From Methylobacterium nodulans ORS 2060 (GTDB lineage Bacteria > Pseudomonadota > Alphaproteobacteria > Rhizobiales > Beijerinckiaceae), in contig NC_011894.1 of NCBI RefSeq assembly GCF_000022085.1, positions 4,083,001 through 4,147,000 of the forward strand: 64,000 nt of DNA, written 5' to 3'. Every line of letters begins with the position of its first letter. The first letter of the stretch is position 1. The notes beneath the pieces were generated by a model. That model ran no database searches, was not told where the DNA came from, and was given only the letters and a program-made list of their open reading frames with translations. The translations under genes were made by a program, and so were the position numbers. Below, in pieces: positions 44,201 to 50,941 of this stretch.

Positions 44201-46936
44201 GGCCAAATCGGCCGCCGGGGATGTGGTCAGTGGGTTGAAGTTGTTCGTCTTGGACAGCCAGACCAGCACGCCCGCCAGATCGGGGTCGGCCGGCGGGTTC
44301 ATCCAGATGCCGATCGACTCCGTCGTCCAGTCCAGCGTCGGGACGACCATGCCGGGCGGCGGGTTGGACACGACCAGAACCGCAGGCTGGCTCTCGCGGC
44401 CGATCGCGTCGCGCGCGGCGACCGACACGCGGAAGCGCCGCCGCGGCCCGCCCTCGTTGAGGTTCTCCTCGTAGTCGTAGGTCGCCTGCGCGGCGGTGAT
44501 GATCTCGGTGTGGAGGAGCGCGGTGGTGTCCGCGTCGAAGACCCGGAAGGCGTAGCCGACCTCGTAGGGCCTCACGTCCGCCGGCCAGGTCAGGCCCCAC
44601 TCCAGGGTGCAGCTCCGCCCCGTGAAGACGCTGCCGCCGCCCTTGACCTGCAGGCCGGTGACGCTCGGCCCCTGGAGGCCTTCCCAGCCCTGGACCGTGT
44701 AGGTGGTCTGGGCGGCATCCGAGAGGCGCCCGTTCAACCCCTCGGCCTGGACGATGAAGGTCCACTCGCCCGTGGCCGCGTCGTCAAAGTCCGCCGAGGT
44801 GGTGCTGCGCTTCGGTAGGGTCACCAGCGAGCCGTTCGGCTTCACCGCAGTGACGTAGTAGGCAACCGAGTTGAAGGGCTGGCCGGCCGTCCAGCTGAGG
44901 AGCAGGCTCTGCCGCGGCAGGTTGTTCTCGAAGTAGGTGCTTTCCCTCACCGTGAGGTTCGTCGGGGCGAGAACGACGTTCGGGAACTCGCCGATGGTCA
45001 GCGGCTCGAAGGCCGCCCCGTCGTCCACCGCCGCGTAGATCGAGGGCTCGTGCTGGAGCGCCTGGACCTCGTAGATGTGCGGCTCGACCTCCTTGATCCC
45101 GACGATCCGGAACAGCTGCGGCACCACCTCGCCGGCGATCTGCCACACCGCCGCGGCGTCCGGCACGGCCGGCAGCGCGGGCGAGACGCTGACCTCGGTG
45201 AGGTCGACGCCGGCCAGGGTCGTGATCTGCCGCTCCGCCACGCTGCCGTCCGGCAGGGTGACGGAGATCTCGTAGCTCACCCCGCTCTTCAGGGTGACCC
45301 GGCGGTCGAGGAGGAGGCTCGAGGCCGTCGAGCCGGCCTTGAGGCGGCCGCCGGCGTCGATGGTGCTGATCTGCGGGTCGGCGATGGCGATGATGTCGCC
45401 GGGCCGCCGCACGGCATGGTCGAGGCCGGCCCGGTAGGTCGCGGTCTGCGTGGCGTAGTTCTCGACCAGGAGGCGCCACAGGCCCTCGCGGTGGGCTTGG
45501 CCCCGGCTGGTGCAGCCGAGCAGGTCGATCTTGGTCGGGTTGTAGCCGTAGCGGGCAATGCCCTCGCCGTGCTCGACCACCTCGATCTGCGGCTTGAACA
45601 GATTGTCCGGGTCGGTCCAGCTGACCAGCGCCACGGTGTGGCGGGCCTTGCGCCCCGAGGAGCTGTAGGTGATCAGCCCCTCGATGACGTTGGCCGGCGT
45701 GACCAGCTGGCGGACGTCGTCGGGCCGGTCCTGGGTGGCCGTGACCGCGCCCGAGGACCAGTAGGCCATGCCGCGCCAGATCGCGCTGATCTGCTGCAGC
45801 AGGTCGAAGGCGTCCTGCTGGGCGCTGATCTGGGCGTTGAAGCGGAAGCGCGGCTCCTGCCCGCCGCGGCCGTCCGAGACCGGCACGTCGCAGTAGCGGC
45901 CGATCTCGTACAGCGTCCACTTGTCGATGCTCTCGACGCTGATGAACTCGCCCAGGCCGTAGCGGTCGTTCCACAGCACGTCGAAGAACACCCAGGCCGG
46001 GTTGTCCGACCACTCCTCCTTGAACGTGCCGTCCCAGATGCCGGAGTAAGTGCGCGCGATCGGGTCGTAGTTCGACGGCACCTTGATGAGCAGGCCGTCC
46101 ACCAGATAGGTCCGGGCCGGCACCGAGGAGCCGAAGTTGCTCGCGTCGGCGGTCAGGCCGACCAGGGCCGAATGCGGATAGCTGAACTTGGCGTCCTGGA
46201 TCGCGGTGACCGAGTAGAAGACGAGATCGCTCTGGCTCGTCCACTGGTCCTGGCTGGTGTTGAAGCCGTCCGTGTCGTCGGTCAGGCGGGTGACCCGCAC
46301 CTGCCAGGGCGGGCTCGACCCGGCCGGATTGCGCGGCAGGGCGACCTCATAGGACACGAAGTAGGGCGAGGTGTTCTTGCCGGTGATGGTGAGGTCGCCG
46401 AGCTGGTTCACCCACGGCCCGCCGCTGTAGCGGGCCTCGATGCGGAAGCTGACGCTGTTCTGGCGGACCGAGCCGTCGTTCTTGGCCAGGAACAGCGCCG
46501 GCAGCTCGATGATGACGCGGGCCCGGTCGGCCTCGCCGTCGCTGATCGCGGCGGTGACCGGCGTCGCCTTGTTGACCTTGACCCCGACCTCCCGCGGCGT
46601 CTCCACCTCGGGATAGCCGGGCATGTAGGACTGATCCGGCGTGCCGGTGCGGAAGTCGGCACTCAGGCCCTTGAAGTTGAAGGTGCCGTCCGCGTTCTGG
46701 ACCGGGACGTCGTTGAAGTAGACGCCCTTCAGGCCGTCGACGACGCCCGTGATCTCGCCCTCGCCGAGCAGGTCCACGAGGCGGACCGTGGCGTTCGAGA
46801 ACAGGGTGTCGGGCGCGGTCGAGCCCGAGCCGTCGGTCTTGCCGCGGCCGGAGGAGGACTTCCTGCCCCGGATCGGAGCGTCCTGGCGCACGCTGTCCTC
46901 CGGCGCGGGGGCCGGATCGAAATCGATGCGGTCCAT
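38234..46936 (-). CDS. Giant J-like tail-tip (host specificity) protein, 2,900 residues
   Basis: The N-terminal ~1,000 residues resemble lambda gpJ: TLFSNATVRLVDLLGEGEIT, LKGVYFNDVPVQNADGTFNF, FDVLWNDRYGLGEFI. FN3-like domains follow (SLSWTNPSDPDLAAIEVWIG, DATWNAVTSDNLGIYEFELT). Residues about 1240-1412 hold some ten 17-residue repeats of the form GQLTxxQIxSxTAAQIx. After that come four ~200-residue jelly-roll-like modules (around residues 1445-1635, 1715-1910, 2000-2190 and 2335-2530), each with YEVSAYxSAHRCxAYV, separated by ten-residue repeats TITAxxIAGx. The end is a short beta region (QMQVDLTNKRILIWG). It should form the tail tip that recognises the host. At 2,900 residues it is more than twice the length of lambda gpJ. 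Confidence 0.88.
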   Translation of the reverse strand: MDRIDFDPAPAPEDSVRQDAPIRGRKSSSGRGKTDGSGSTAPDTLFSNATVRLVDLLGEGEITGVVDGLKGVYFNDVPVQNADGTFNFKGLSADFRTGTPDQSYMPGYPEVETPREVGVKVNKATPVTAAISDGEADRARVIIELPALFLAKNDGSVRQNSVSFRIEARYSGGPWVNQLGDLTITGKNTSPYFVSYEVALPRNPAGSSPPWQVRVTRLTDDTDGFNTSQDQWTSQSDLVFYSVTAIQDAKFSYPHSALVGLTADASNFGSSVPARTYLVDGLLIKVPSNYDPIARTYSGIWDGTFKEEWSDNPAWVFFDVLWNDRYGLGEFISVESIDKWTLYEIGRYCDVPVSDGRGGQEPRFRFNAQISAQQDAFDLLQQISAIWRGMAYWSSGAVTATQDRPDDVRQLVTPANVIEGLITYSSSGRKARHTVALVSWTDPDNLFKPQIEVVEHGEGIARYGYNPTKIDLLGCTSRGQAHREGLWRLLVENYATQTATYRAGLDHAVRRPGDIIAIADPQISTIDAGGRLKAGSTASSLLLDRRVTLKSGVSYEISVTLPDGSVAERQITTLAGVDLTEVSVSPALPAVPDAAAVWQIAGEVVPQLFRIVGIKEVEPHIYEVQALQHEPSIYAAVDDGAAFEPLTIGEFPNVVLAPTNLTVRESTYFENNLPRQSLLLSWTAGQPFNSVAYYVTAVKPNGSLVTLPKRSTTSADFDDAATGEWTFIVQAEGLNGRLSDAAQTTYTVQGWEGLQGPSVTGLQVKGGGSVFTGRSCTLEWGLTWPADVRPYEVGYAFRVFDADTTALLHTEIITAAQATYDYEENLNEGGPRRRFRVSVAARDAIGRESQPAVLVVSNPPPGMVVPTLDWTTESIGIWMNPPADPDLAGVLVWLSKTNNFNPLTTSPAADLAPTGFALLPAEAETTYYVRVAFYDSFGKNPAELNISPQVEIRTTNLLFDTTAPDIPTGLALATALEVSATGVATSRIDATWNAVTSDNLGIYEFELTEGDGITNPSWVRDRADKGQPKYTWRNLKPGVLYTARVRTVNDSGVAASGWSSMVSITAAKNATPPGAITNFTVDAAYRTASLSWTNPSDPDLAAIEVWIGTRDDGADATLFAKVPVPLNFFSDTTLEIVQTRKYWVRPVNSSGAAGDFVGPKTATTAALPAAALQNETIDATKIASSIVAPAVVTSLPDPATWTGPKLAYNAADGKLYRLVNGAWTAAVAAVDVGPGLTAAQIASVNAAAVAGQLTKEQIASINAASVVGQIVAAQIESITAAQISGQLTASQIVSLAATQISGTLSDAQIAAISASKLVGQVVASQIASLATSQLTGTISDAQIAQLSAAKVAGQLSDAQLAGISASKLVGQVVASQIASLTAAQITGQLTAAQITSLTAAQITGQIGRTQIADNAIDTPQLNAGAVSTAKLAAWAVTASKLAVASLNLATNGGLQQGSSGWVAGPGNTGVNPIVEGIRTDYAPAGMRVLSARYDTAPTTGTYAEFIYSNPDASGAGQRIRVTGGALYEVSAYISAHRCSAYVSIIWWDAAGTYITEATGNSIVATQLASGSSLADWDKFARSWVIATAPANAAFCDLRVRWTGFGIQPYCMAGGLLFAQAVAGQTEPSPYADAGVTMIDGPNIRTGSIYGDRLVARTITAGQIATGTITATEIAGSTITADKIAGRTITASQIATGTLTATELAAGSVTTSKLAVASLNLAINGDMGNLNTLGNPAAWSSDSSGLAGATMLPSGVDYLYCPAGLRAMKIAATAVPTNQGSIGQVWLSRVETDGTLYPFSVRAGTTYEVSAYLSAHRCTAYVGLVWYDANQAYIGETWGSQIVNWGGSIYNSQADWEQFGRSKLIVIAPAGAVYCRPYVRYGITWYPSDPAPPYCFISGVMLAVAVAGQTEVSPFSPAGLTTINGASIRTGSVAADKIIAKSITAGQIATGTITATEIAGSTITGDRIAGNTITGGNIQAGSLTARELAAGSVTTSKLAVSSYNVAYNTELAQSTRGWSISGTSWGANMPLIWQETLWVPAGATGLRLTCDVAAAAVPAGGYFELLHGRATATGLWAFYPCVGGSFYEFSVYATGHRCAPQMYVQFLDAAGNHVAYAGGVVGAPNQGVAGGALKDYPRLGFIAQAPSNATQFRVMYRGVNITGDNPIVMLAGMMYAGARADQTECSPYTPPGVTLIDGGTVMTHTLAADRLVARSITAGQIAVGAITATEIAGSTITGDRIAGSTITGDKIQVRTITAANIAGQTITAWEIAGNTITANQIAGQTILGWNIAGRTISADKLVANSITAGEIQAGAIGVDQLAAGAITADKIGVGLNSTNLLYNSDFKAGAANAMPPGVTGWGSSVTVSAPYVGLNQSGPGWQPTGMGSLQMSCAGTPPAGQILDAYLAYPRQDGAWETKFPVVGGKRYEVSGYVSAHRSQAYMVVSWFDAGGIYLGATTTTVVENQQSSGNLNAWARCTGMGTAPGDAATATVSLRMAFNGGNGPYNFWSGIYFAQAKANQTQYSDWAPGSSTVIWGDTIATGTIHANRITAGTITADRIAANAITGGRIAANTLTGWHVAANSIYADKIAIGGGQALTSWMGSDTTKINGGAIQANSILVNSLVVGLRGVRTVSLDFSVDKTTRVLSWTAGYVLWIDDTGANRADQVAAGSFNTGGGYTYVWWNKTTPGQLYAARDNWPDIFSDKNAVLLASYDGYAGINNFGGGTIIDGSRINTGTITANQIAANAIQASHIAAGQITAEKIGAGQVTADKIGAGTITAGDIFVGNTQFVLQANGGAPRMFVRDGGGNLRVLIGQTNGFTPRGGDWGIAMWGNDNTYILGPDGVNGGGIWVSSIAADKLSVTQLSAITANVGTMTAGLLQSGDGQMQVDLTNKRILIWG
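42690..43220 (-). repeat. 17-residue (51-bp) tandem repeats in the tail-tip gene
   Basis: About ten successive units follow the pattern GQLTxxQIxSITAAQIS. The spacing is constant, so this is a true tandem array at the protein level; the DNA units have diverged. Confidence 0.85.
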
Positions 46937-46943
46937 GATGTCC

Positions 46944-47507
46944 TTACGCGGTCGGCAGGCCGGTGCTGTTGGCCGTGGTCACGCCAGCAGAGATCGTGAT
47001 CGGGTTCACCATGGCGCGCCCGTAAATGAGCGGCACGGGGATGCCCTGTTCCGAGACGTTGTCGGCGCCCTGGAACATGTAGGACTTCTTCTGCTTCTCG
47101 GTCTTCTTCTTGGGGGACAGCAGGGAGGACACGCCCTGGAGGGCAACCATGGCGCCCATGCTGATCAGCCACGCCGGGCCGCCCATCCACCAGGTGGCGA
47201 CCGCAATCAGCGTGCCGACGATGATCTTGCCGATCGACATGCCGGACTTGCGGGCGCGGATCACCGGCACGATGTGCAGGTCGCCCTCGGGCAGCCCGAA
47301 GCTGATCAGATCCTTGTCCAGCTGCCAGCCGGTGCGCCGGCTCCGGCCGAGGGTGACCCGGAACCGGCCTTCCTCGATCGCCTGCCGGAATCCCGGCAGT
47401 TGCGCGCCGAGCGCGCGGCAGGCCTCCGCCAGCGAGCGCACGTCGAGGCGGAAGGAGGAGCCGAACTGCTCGGCCAGGGAGCCGTAGAGGCGCACGGTCC
47501 GCATCAT
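46944..47507 (-). CDS. Lambda gpI-like tail assembly protein
   Basis: The 187-residue protein starts MMRTVRLYGSLAEQFGSSFR (ubiquitin-like first part) and has a hydrophobic middle (KIIVGTLIAVATWWMGGPAW) and the end SEQGIPVPLIYGRAMVNPIT, as in gpI, which helps assemble the tail tip. Its ATG overlaps the stop of the gpK-like gene (ATGA). The gpJ-like gene follows 7 bases later. Confidence 0.88.
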   Translation of the reverse strand: MMRTVRLYGSLAEQFGSSFRLDVRSLAEACRALGAQLPGFRQAIEEGRFRVTLGRSRRTGWQLDKDLISFGLPEGDLHIVPVIRARKSGMSIGKIIVGTLIAVATWWMGGPAWLISMGAMVALQGVSSLLSPKKKTEKQKKSYMFQGADNVSEQGIPVPLIYGRAMVNPITISAGVTTANSTGLPTA

Positions 47508-48322
47508 GCCGGAGGCCTCCAGTCGTCGGGCAGATCCGTGTGGCGCACCAGGAAGTCGAGCTTGCTCCGCCAGACCGAGGCGGGGTCGCGACCGGACAGC
47601 TGGTGCGCGAGGTGGTGCAGGATGAGGCCGCCCCCGATGTAGATCCCGCCGTGGTTCAGCACGGGGGAGCGGACGCGGCACAGGAAGCAGTCGCCCGGCA
47701 GCGGGCCCTCGGGGCCGCGCTCGACGCGCCGGAAGCCCGCCCGCTCGAAGCCGTCGCGGTAGAGATCGAGTTGGGGCTGGCCGTCCCGCGGCTGCCACCA
47801 GTCCGGGTTGCGCACGAAGTCGGGGATCTCGATCCCGGCCACCTCGCGGTGCCAGTCGCGCCCCAGGCTGTAGCAATCGTTGACCCCGTGCCGGAACGGG
47901 CGGCCGAGCAGCGGCGGGCGCGGCACCTGATCCCCGAACCAGAACGGGTCGGCGCAGCCGGTCGAGAGGCAGAGCGAGATGCCCCACGGCACCGCCGTGG
48001 CCATCTGCGCCTCCATGTCGGCGCCCGAGGGACAGTCCGGCGGCGGGGTGACCTTGCCGGTCGCCGGATCCTCGACCGAGCAGTGCGAATGCAGGACCGC
48101 GAGGTAGCGGTGCCCGCTCACCGCCTCCACCTCGGCCGGGTCGGTCTCGAACTCCGTCAACGGCTCGCCGGCGATGTTCCGGAGCGGGGCGTAGGAGCCG
48201 TCCTCGCGGATCAGGCCGCCGGCCTCGCGCGGCCACTCGGCATGAGCGTGGCGCTTGTGCGCGTCCACCGCGGCGCTCCAGCGGGTGGTGAGGCCGTCGT
48301 CAAACGCGAACGCGAGCGACAC
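47504..48322 (-). CDS. Lambda gpK-like tail protein (JAMM plus NlpC/P60 domains)
   Basis: The 272-residue product combines an N-terminal JAMM metalloprotease-like domain (LAVLHSHCSVEDPATGK, PPDCPSGADMEAQ, i.e. HxH and S-x2-D) with a C-terminal NlpC/P60 peptidase (HGVNDCYSLGRDWHREVAG with the catalytic cysteine; NHGGIYIGGGLILHHL with the histidine). In lambda, gpK takes part in tail-tip assembly and may cut peptidoglycan at entry. It overlaps the gpL-like gene upstream by 23 bases. Confidence 0.92.
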   Translation of the reverse strand: MSLAFAFDDGLTTRWSAAVDAHKRHAHAEWPREAGGLIREDGSYAPLRNIAGEPLTEFETDPAEVEAVSGHRYLAVLHSHCSVEDPATGKVTPPPDCPSGADMEAQMATAVPWGISLCLSTGCADPFWFGDQVPRPPLLGRPFRHGVNDCYSLGRDWHREVAGIEIPDFVRNPDWWQPRDGQPQLDLYRDGFERAGFRRVERGPEGPLPGDCFLCRVRSPVLNHGGIYIGGGLILHHLAHQLSGRDPASVWRSKLDFLVRHTDLPDDWRPPA

Positions 48323-49031
48323 CGGGAAAGCCTCCGAAGGGCAGTGGCGCGTCGGCGCCGAAGCGGACCTTGCAGCAGGTGGTGACGTGCCGGCTGGGCT
48401 CGTCCTTGTCGGGTGTGGTGGGATTGCCGAACCGGTCGTAGGCCTGAGGACCCGTGTAGGGGCACGTCACGTGGGAATAGTCCCAGTCCCCCTTCTCAGC
48501 GTCCCAGCGCCGGTACCGCCACAGGCAGATGTCGCGGACGATCAGCCGGGCGGGCAGCTCGCGGCCCTCCTGGTCCATGTCGGCCGCGAGGGTCCAGACG
48601 ATCTGGTGCTTCGAGTGCTCGACCTTCTGCTCGAAGCGGTAGATGTCCTGGGCGTAGGCCGCCTCGGCGTCGGGTGTCTCACCGTCATCGAGGAACTGCG
48701 CGTAGGTGCGCGTGCGGATGAGCCGGGCGCCGATCAGGTCCTGGTAGAGCAGCGTCGCCGACGACATCAACCGGGTGGCGTTCGAGACGCTGATCTTCGG
48801 CTGGGGCATCTGCCCGTGGCCGGTCATCTCGAAGCCCTCGGCCTTCACGTCGAGCGGCGTGTAGGTCACGCCCCGGAACGTCAGCGGGCCGCGCGCCCGG
48901 TCCGCCTCGGACGTGAACGCGAACTGCTGGTTCACCCGGATCGGCGACAGGTCGATGATGAACAGCGCGACGAGATCGCCCGGCGTGAGGCTCTGGCCCG
49001 CGCGGATGAGAGCGGTATTCGGAGAGGTCAC
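48300..49031 (-). CDS. Lambda gpL-like minor tail protein
   Basis: 243 residues. Conserved features: FEMTGHGQMPQPKISVSNAT, DIYRFEQKVEHSKHQIVWTL and a C-terminal set of four cysteines (RDICLWRYR, VTCPYTG, VTTCCKVRFG) that in gpL binds an Fe-S cluster. It lies between gpM-like and gpK-like genes, the lambda order, and its start overlaps the stop of the gene before. Confidence 0.9.
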   Translation of the reverse strand: MTSPNTALIRAGQSLTPGDLVALFIIDLSPIRVNQQFAFTSEADRARGPLTFRGVTYTPLDVKAEGFEMTGHGQMPQPKISVSNATRLMSSATLLYQDLIGARLIRTRTYAQFLDDGETPDAEAAYAQDIYRFEQKVEHSKHQIVWTLAADMDQEGRELPARLIVRDICLWRYRRWDAEKGDWDYSHVTCPYTGPQAYDRFGNPTTPDKDEPSRHVTTCCKVRFGADAPLPFGGFPGVARVRV

Positions 49032-49393
49032 GGGTCGAAGTTCTCCTTGAACGTCGCCGTCAGCGTGCTCTGGAGCCGATCCGAATAGTCGGTGGTCCAG
49101 GTGTCGCAGATGAACTGCCGGGGCGCCGGCTCGTACGGGACCTGGAACAGGAAGGGCAGGTAGCCCTTGCGGCTGACCAGGAAGGCCTCCAGCGCTTCGA
49201 TCTTGTCAGCTGCGAGCGGGACGGAGCGATAGTTGAAGTCCCGCGTCAGCGGATTGATGCCGTCGCCCGTGCGCTGGCTGTAGCGGTCGCCGAAGGTGGC
49301 GGTGAGCACCGCCATCCTGGAGATCCGCGACGAGCCCGTCGTGACCGGCCCGTAGGGGCCGATCCCGAGCGTGGGGAAGCTCGGGTAGGCCAA
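49028..49393 (-). CDS. Lambda gpM-like minor tail protein
   Basis: The 121-residue product has the M-type pattern: VLTATFGDRYSQRTGDGINP, FLVSRKGYLPFLFQVPYEPA and TLTATFKENFDP at the end. It joins the tail tube to the tip in lambda-like phages. Gene order M-L-K-I-J is kept here without gaps. Confidence 0.87.
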   Translation of the reverse strand: MAYPSFPTLGIGPYGPVTTGSSRISRMAVLTATFGDRYSQRTGDGINPLTRDFNYRSVPLAADKIEALEAFLVSRKGYLPFLFQVPYEPAPRQFICDTWTTDYSDRLQSTLTATFKENFDP

Positions 49394-49403
49394 GGCCTAC
49401 TCC

Positions 49404-49793
49404 TTACGCCGTCCCGAGCGGCATGGGGGTGGGCGACTGCATGGGGACCGTCACCATCAGCACGGTGTAGGGCTCCAGCGGGTAGAGCGCCTCGCGGCCG
49501 TACTCCTTCTCCAGCGCATCAAACAGCGCCGCCTCCGGCGCGAAGTAGCCCGGCGTCGCCGCGGCCGCGGGGGCGGCGAACACGTTCTGCCCGATGAACC
49601 GCTGGCAGAGGGTGAAGAAGCGGCCGACTTCGGTGGAGACGATCACGCCCTGGACGGAGGTGCCGTTCGCGCCCTGGATCTGGACGGGACCTCGCATCGC
49701 GAAGGCATCGAAGCCGCGGCGGAAGACCGCCACGGGCGTGCCGCGCTGGACCGCGGTCGCGTTGAGGTCGAGCTGTAGGGTCTGATCTGCCAT
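49404..49793 (-). CDS. Hypothetical virion protein
   Basis: 129 residues, MADQTLQLDLNATAVQRGTP, with mixed alpha/beta character (FFTLCQRFIGQNVFAAPAAA). Lies just upstream of the gpM-like gene. No family recognised. Confidence 0.6.
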   Translation of the reverse strand: MADQTLQLDLNATAVQRGTPVAVFRRGFDAFAMRGPVQIQGANGTSVQGVIVSTEVGRFFTLCQRFIGQNVFAAPAAAATPGYFAPEAALFDALEKEYGREALYPLEPYTVLMVTVPMQSPTPMPLGTA

Positions 49794-49819
49794 CGATCTG
49801 CTCCTGGCCTGTCAGGCTT

Positions 49820-50146
49820 TCAGTGCTGCCCCAGCGGGGCCATGAAGCGGCGGGCGCTGTCGCTCAGCTGCTCGACCCGCTCGGGCGAAAGGGTGACGCT
49901 GCGCAGGGCGCCCTTCTCGACCTGGACCGGGCTGTTGGTGAGCTGGATCCAGAACATCAGGGCGATCTCGATCACGTCGCCGGTGTTGATGCCGGCGCCC
50001 GGCTTGAAGACGCAGGGCGGGTTGTTCTCGACCGTGGGCATCGGCACGTCGCCGGAGGCCTGCGCGGTCGCCTGGGGCGCTGACGGGGGCGCGGGCGGAG
50101 GGATCTGGGCGTCCTCGGCCTTGCGGTCGATCGGGGGCTTCTTCAC
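49820..50146 (-). CDS. Hypothetical prophage protein
   Basis: 108 residues. A Pro/Ala-rich first part (QIPPPAPPSAPQATAQASGD) leads to FKPGAGINTGDVIEIALMFW and SPERVEQLSDSARRFMAPLG. Not recognised. Both neighbours are also small unknown genes on the same strand. Confidence 0.55.
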   Translation of the reverse strand: MKKPPIDRKAEDAQIPPPAPPSAPQATAQASGDVPMPTVENNPPCVFKPGAGINTGDVIEIALMFWIQLTNSPVQVEKGALRSVTLSPERVEQLSDSARRFMAPLGQH

Positions 50147-50204
50147 GGGCTGCTCCTAGGGTGTGCTGCCGGCCCATTCCCGAGGCCGCGACGGGACGGG
50201 GCCG

Positions 50205-50522
50205 TTAGGCGCCGAAGCTGAGGGCGCCGATCAGGCGGTCCTGGCCGGTGCAGAAGGGATCGATGGGGGTCTCGACGCGCAGCTTACTGATGCTGATCGA
50301 GCCGGCCGGGATCTCGGCGGCGCCGATGTGCTCGGCGCGAATTCTGTCGGCGGTGATCGAGCCGCAGCCGATCCGGGTTCCGTCGATGACGACGTCCGAG
50401 AGGCCGCTGGCGTACTCGCCGACCATCAGGTTCTCGTGGACGGCCTGCTTGGCGGCGGCCAGGGCGGCGGGTGCGGCCACGGGTGCGAGCCCGAGCATCG
50501 CCAGCAGCGAGCGGCGGTTCAT
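50205..50522 (-). CDS. Small protein with a Tat-like signal and tail-tip-type repeat
   Basis: The N-terminus MNRRSLLAMLGLAPVAAPAA has twin arginines and a hydrophobic stretch, like a Tat signal. Residues 50-85 read GCGSITADRIRAEHIGAAEI followed by PAGSISISKL, the same ten-residue repeat style as the giant tail-tip protein. It may be a membrane or virion adaptor; the Tat call rests on RR plus hydrophobicity alone. Confidence 0.6.
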   Translation of the reverse strand: MNRRSLLAMLGLAPVAAPAALAAAKQAVHENLMVGEYASGLSDVVIDGTRIGCGSITADRIRAEHIGAAEIPAGSISISKLRVETPIDPFCTGQDRLIGALSFGA

Positions 50523-50554
50523 GTGCTACTCCCGAGAAAACGATGGACGGGTGA

Positions 50555-50761
50555 ATGACGAAGTCGGAGAACCGCGGGCCTCAGATCCCGAAGCCGACGC
50601 CGGTGACGAACTGGCCGCCGGAGGTGCAGCGGGCGCTCTTCGAGCTGGTAGCCTTCGCCGTGAACCAGGGCTCGCAGAGCCTCATGTTCAGCTTGCGGGA
50701 CCTCACGGCCGAGGGCCGGCCGCTGGGTAACTTCGAGATCACGATCACCCGAGCGGATTAG
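50555..50761 (+). CDS. Small hypothetical protein on the opposite strand
   Basis: 68 residues, MTKSENRGPQIPKPTPVTNW then PPEVQRALFELVAFAVNQG. It is the only likely plus-strand gene within the structural block, so it may be a moron or a regulator. It overlaps the antidote-like gene's 3' end by 17 bases. Confidence 0.5.
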   Translation: MTKSENRGPQIPKPTPVTNWPPEVQRALFELVAFAVNQGSQSLMFSLRDLTAEGRPLGNFEITITRAD

Positions 50762-50933
50762 CGACGACGCGAGCCTCAATCCGGCCCAGAGCGCGAATAG
50801 AGTTCTCGACTGCTTTCGCGAGCAGGATCGGGCTCCCGTCCTCAAGGGCTGCTTCGAGGTAGGCGGTCACGGTGGAGATGGAGTCCAGGTACTCCACCGG
50901 ATCCCATGGCTTGGTATTGATCGCGTCGGCCAT
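50745..50933 (-). CDS. Addiction-module antidote-like N-terminal fragment
   Basis: 62 residues from MADAINTKPWDPVEYLDSIS, then TVTAYLEAALEDGSPILLAK. The pattern WDxxEYLDxxxxxxAYLEAALEDGDP is typical of HigA/Xre-type antidotes encoded beside RelE/HigB toxins. The helix-turn-helix half is missing and no toxin is seen nearby. It follows the tape-measure gene by 8 bases. Confidence 0.5.
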   Translation of the reverse strand: MADAINTKPWDPVEYLDSISTVTAYLEAALEDGSPILLAKAVENSIRALGRIEARVVANPLG

Positions 50934-50941
50934 GTCGCCCC

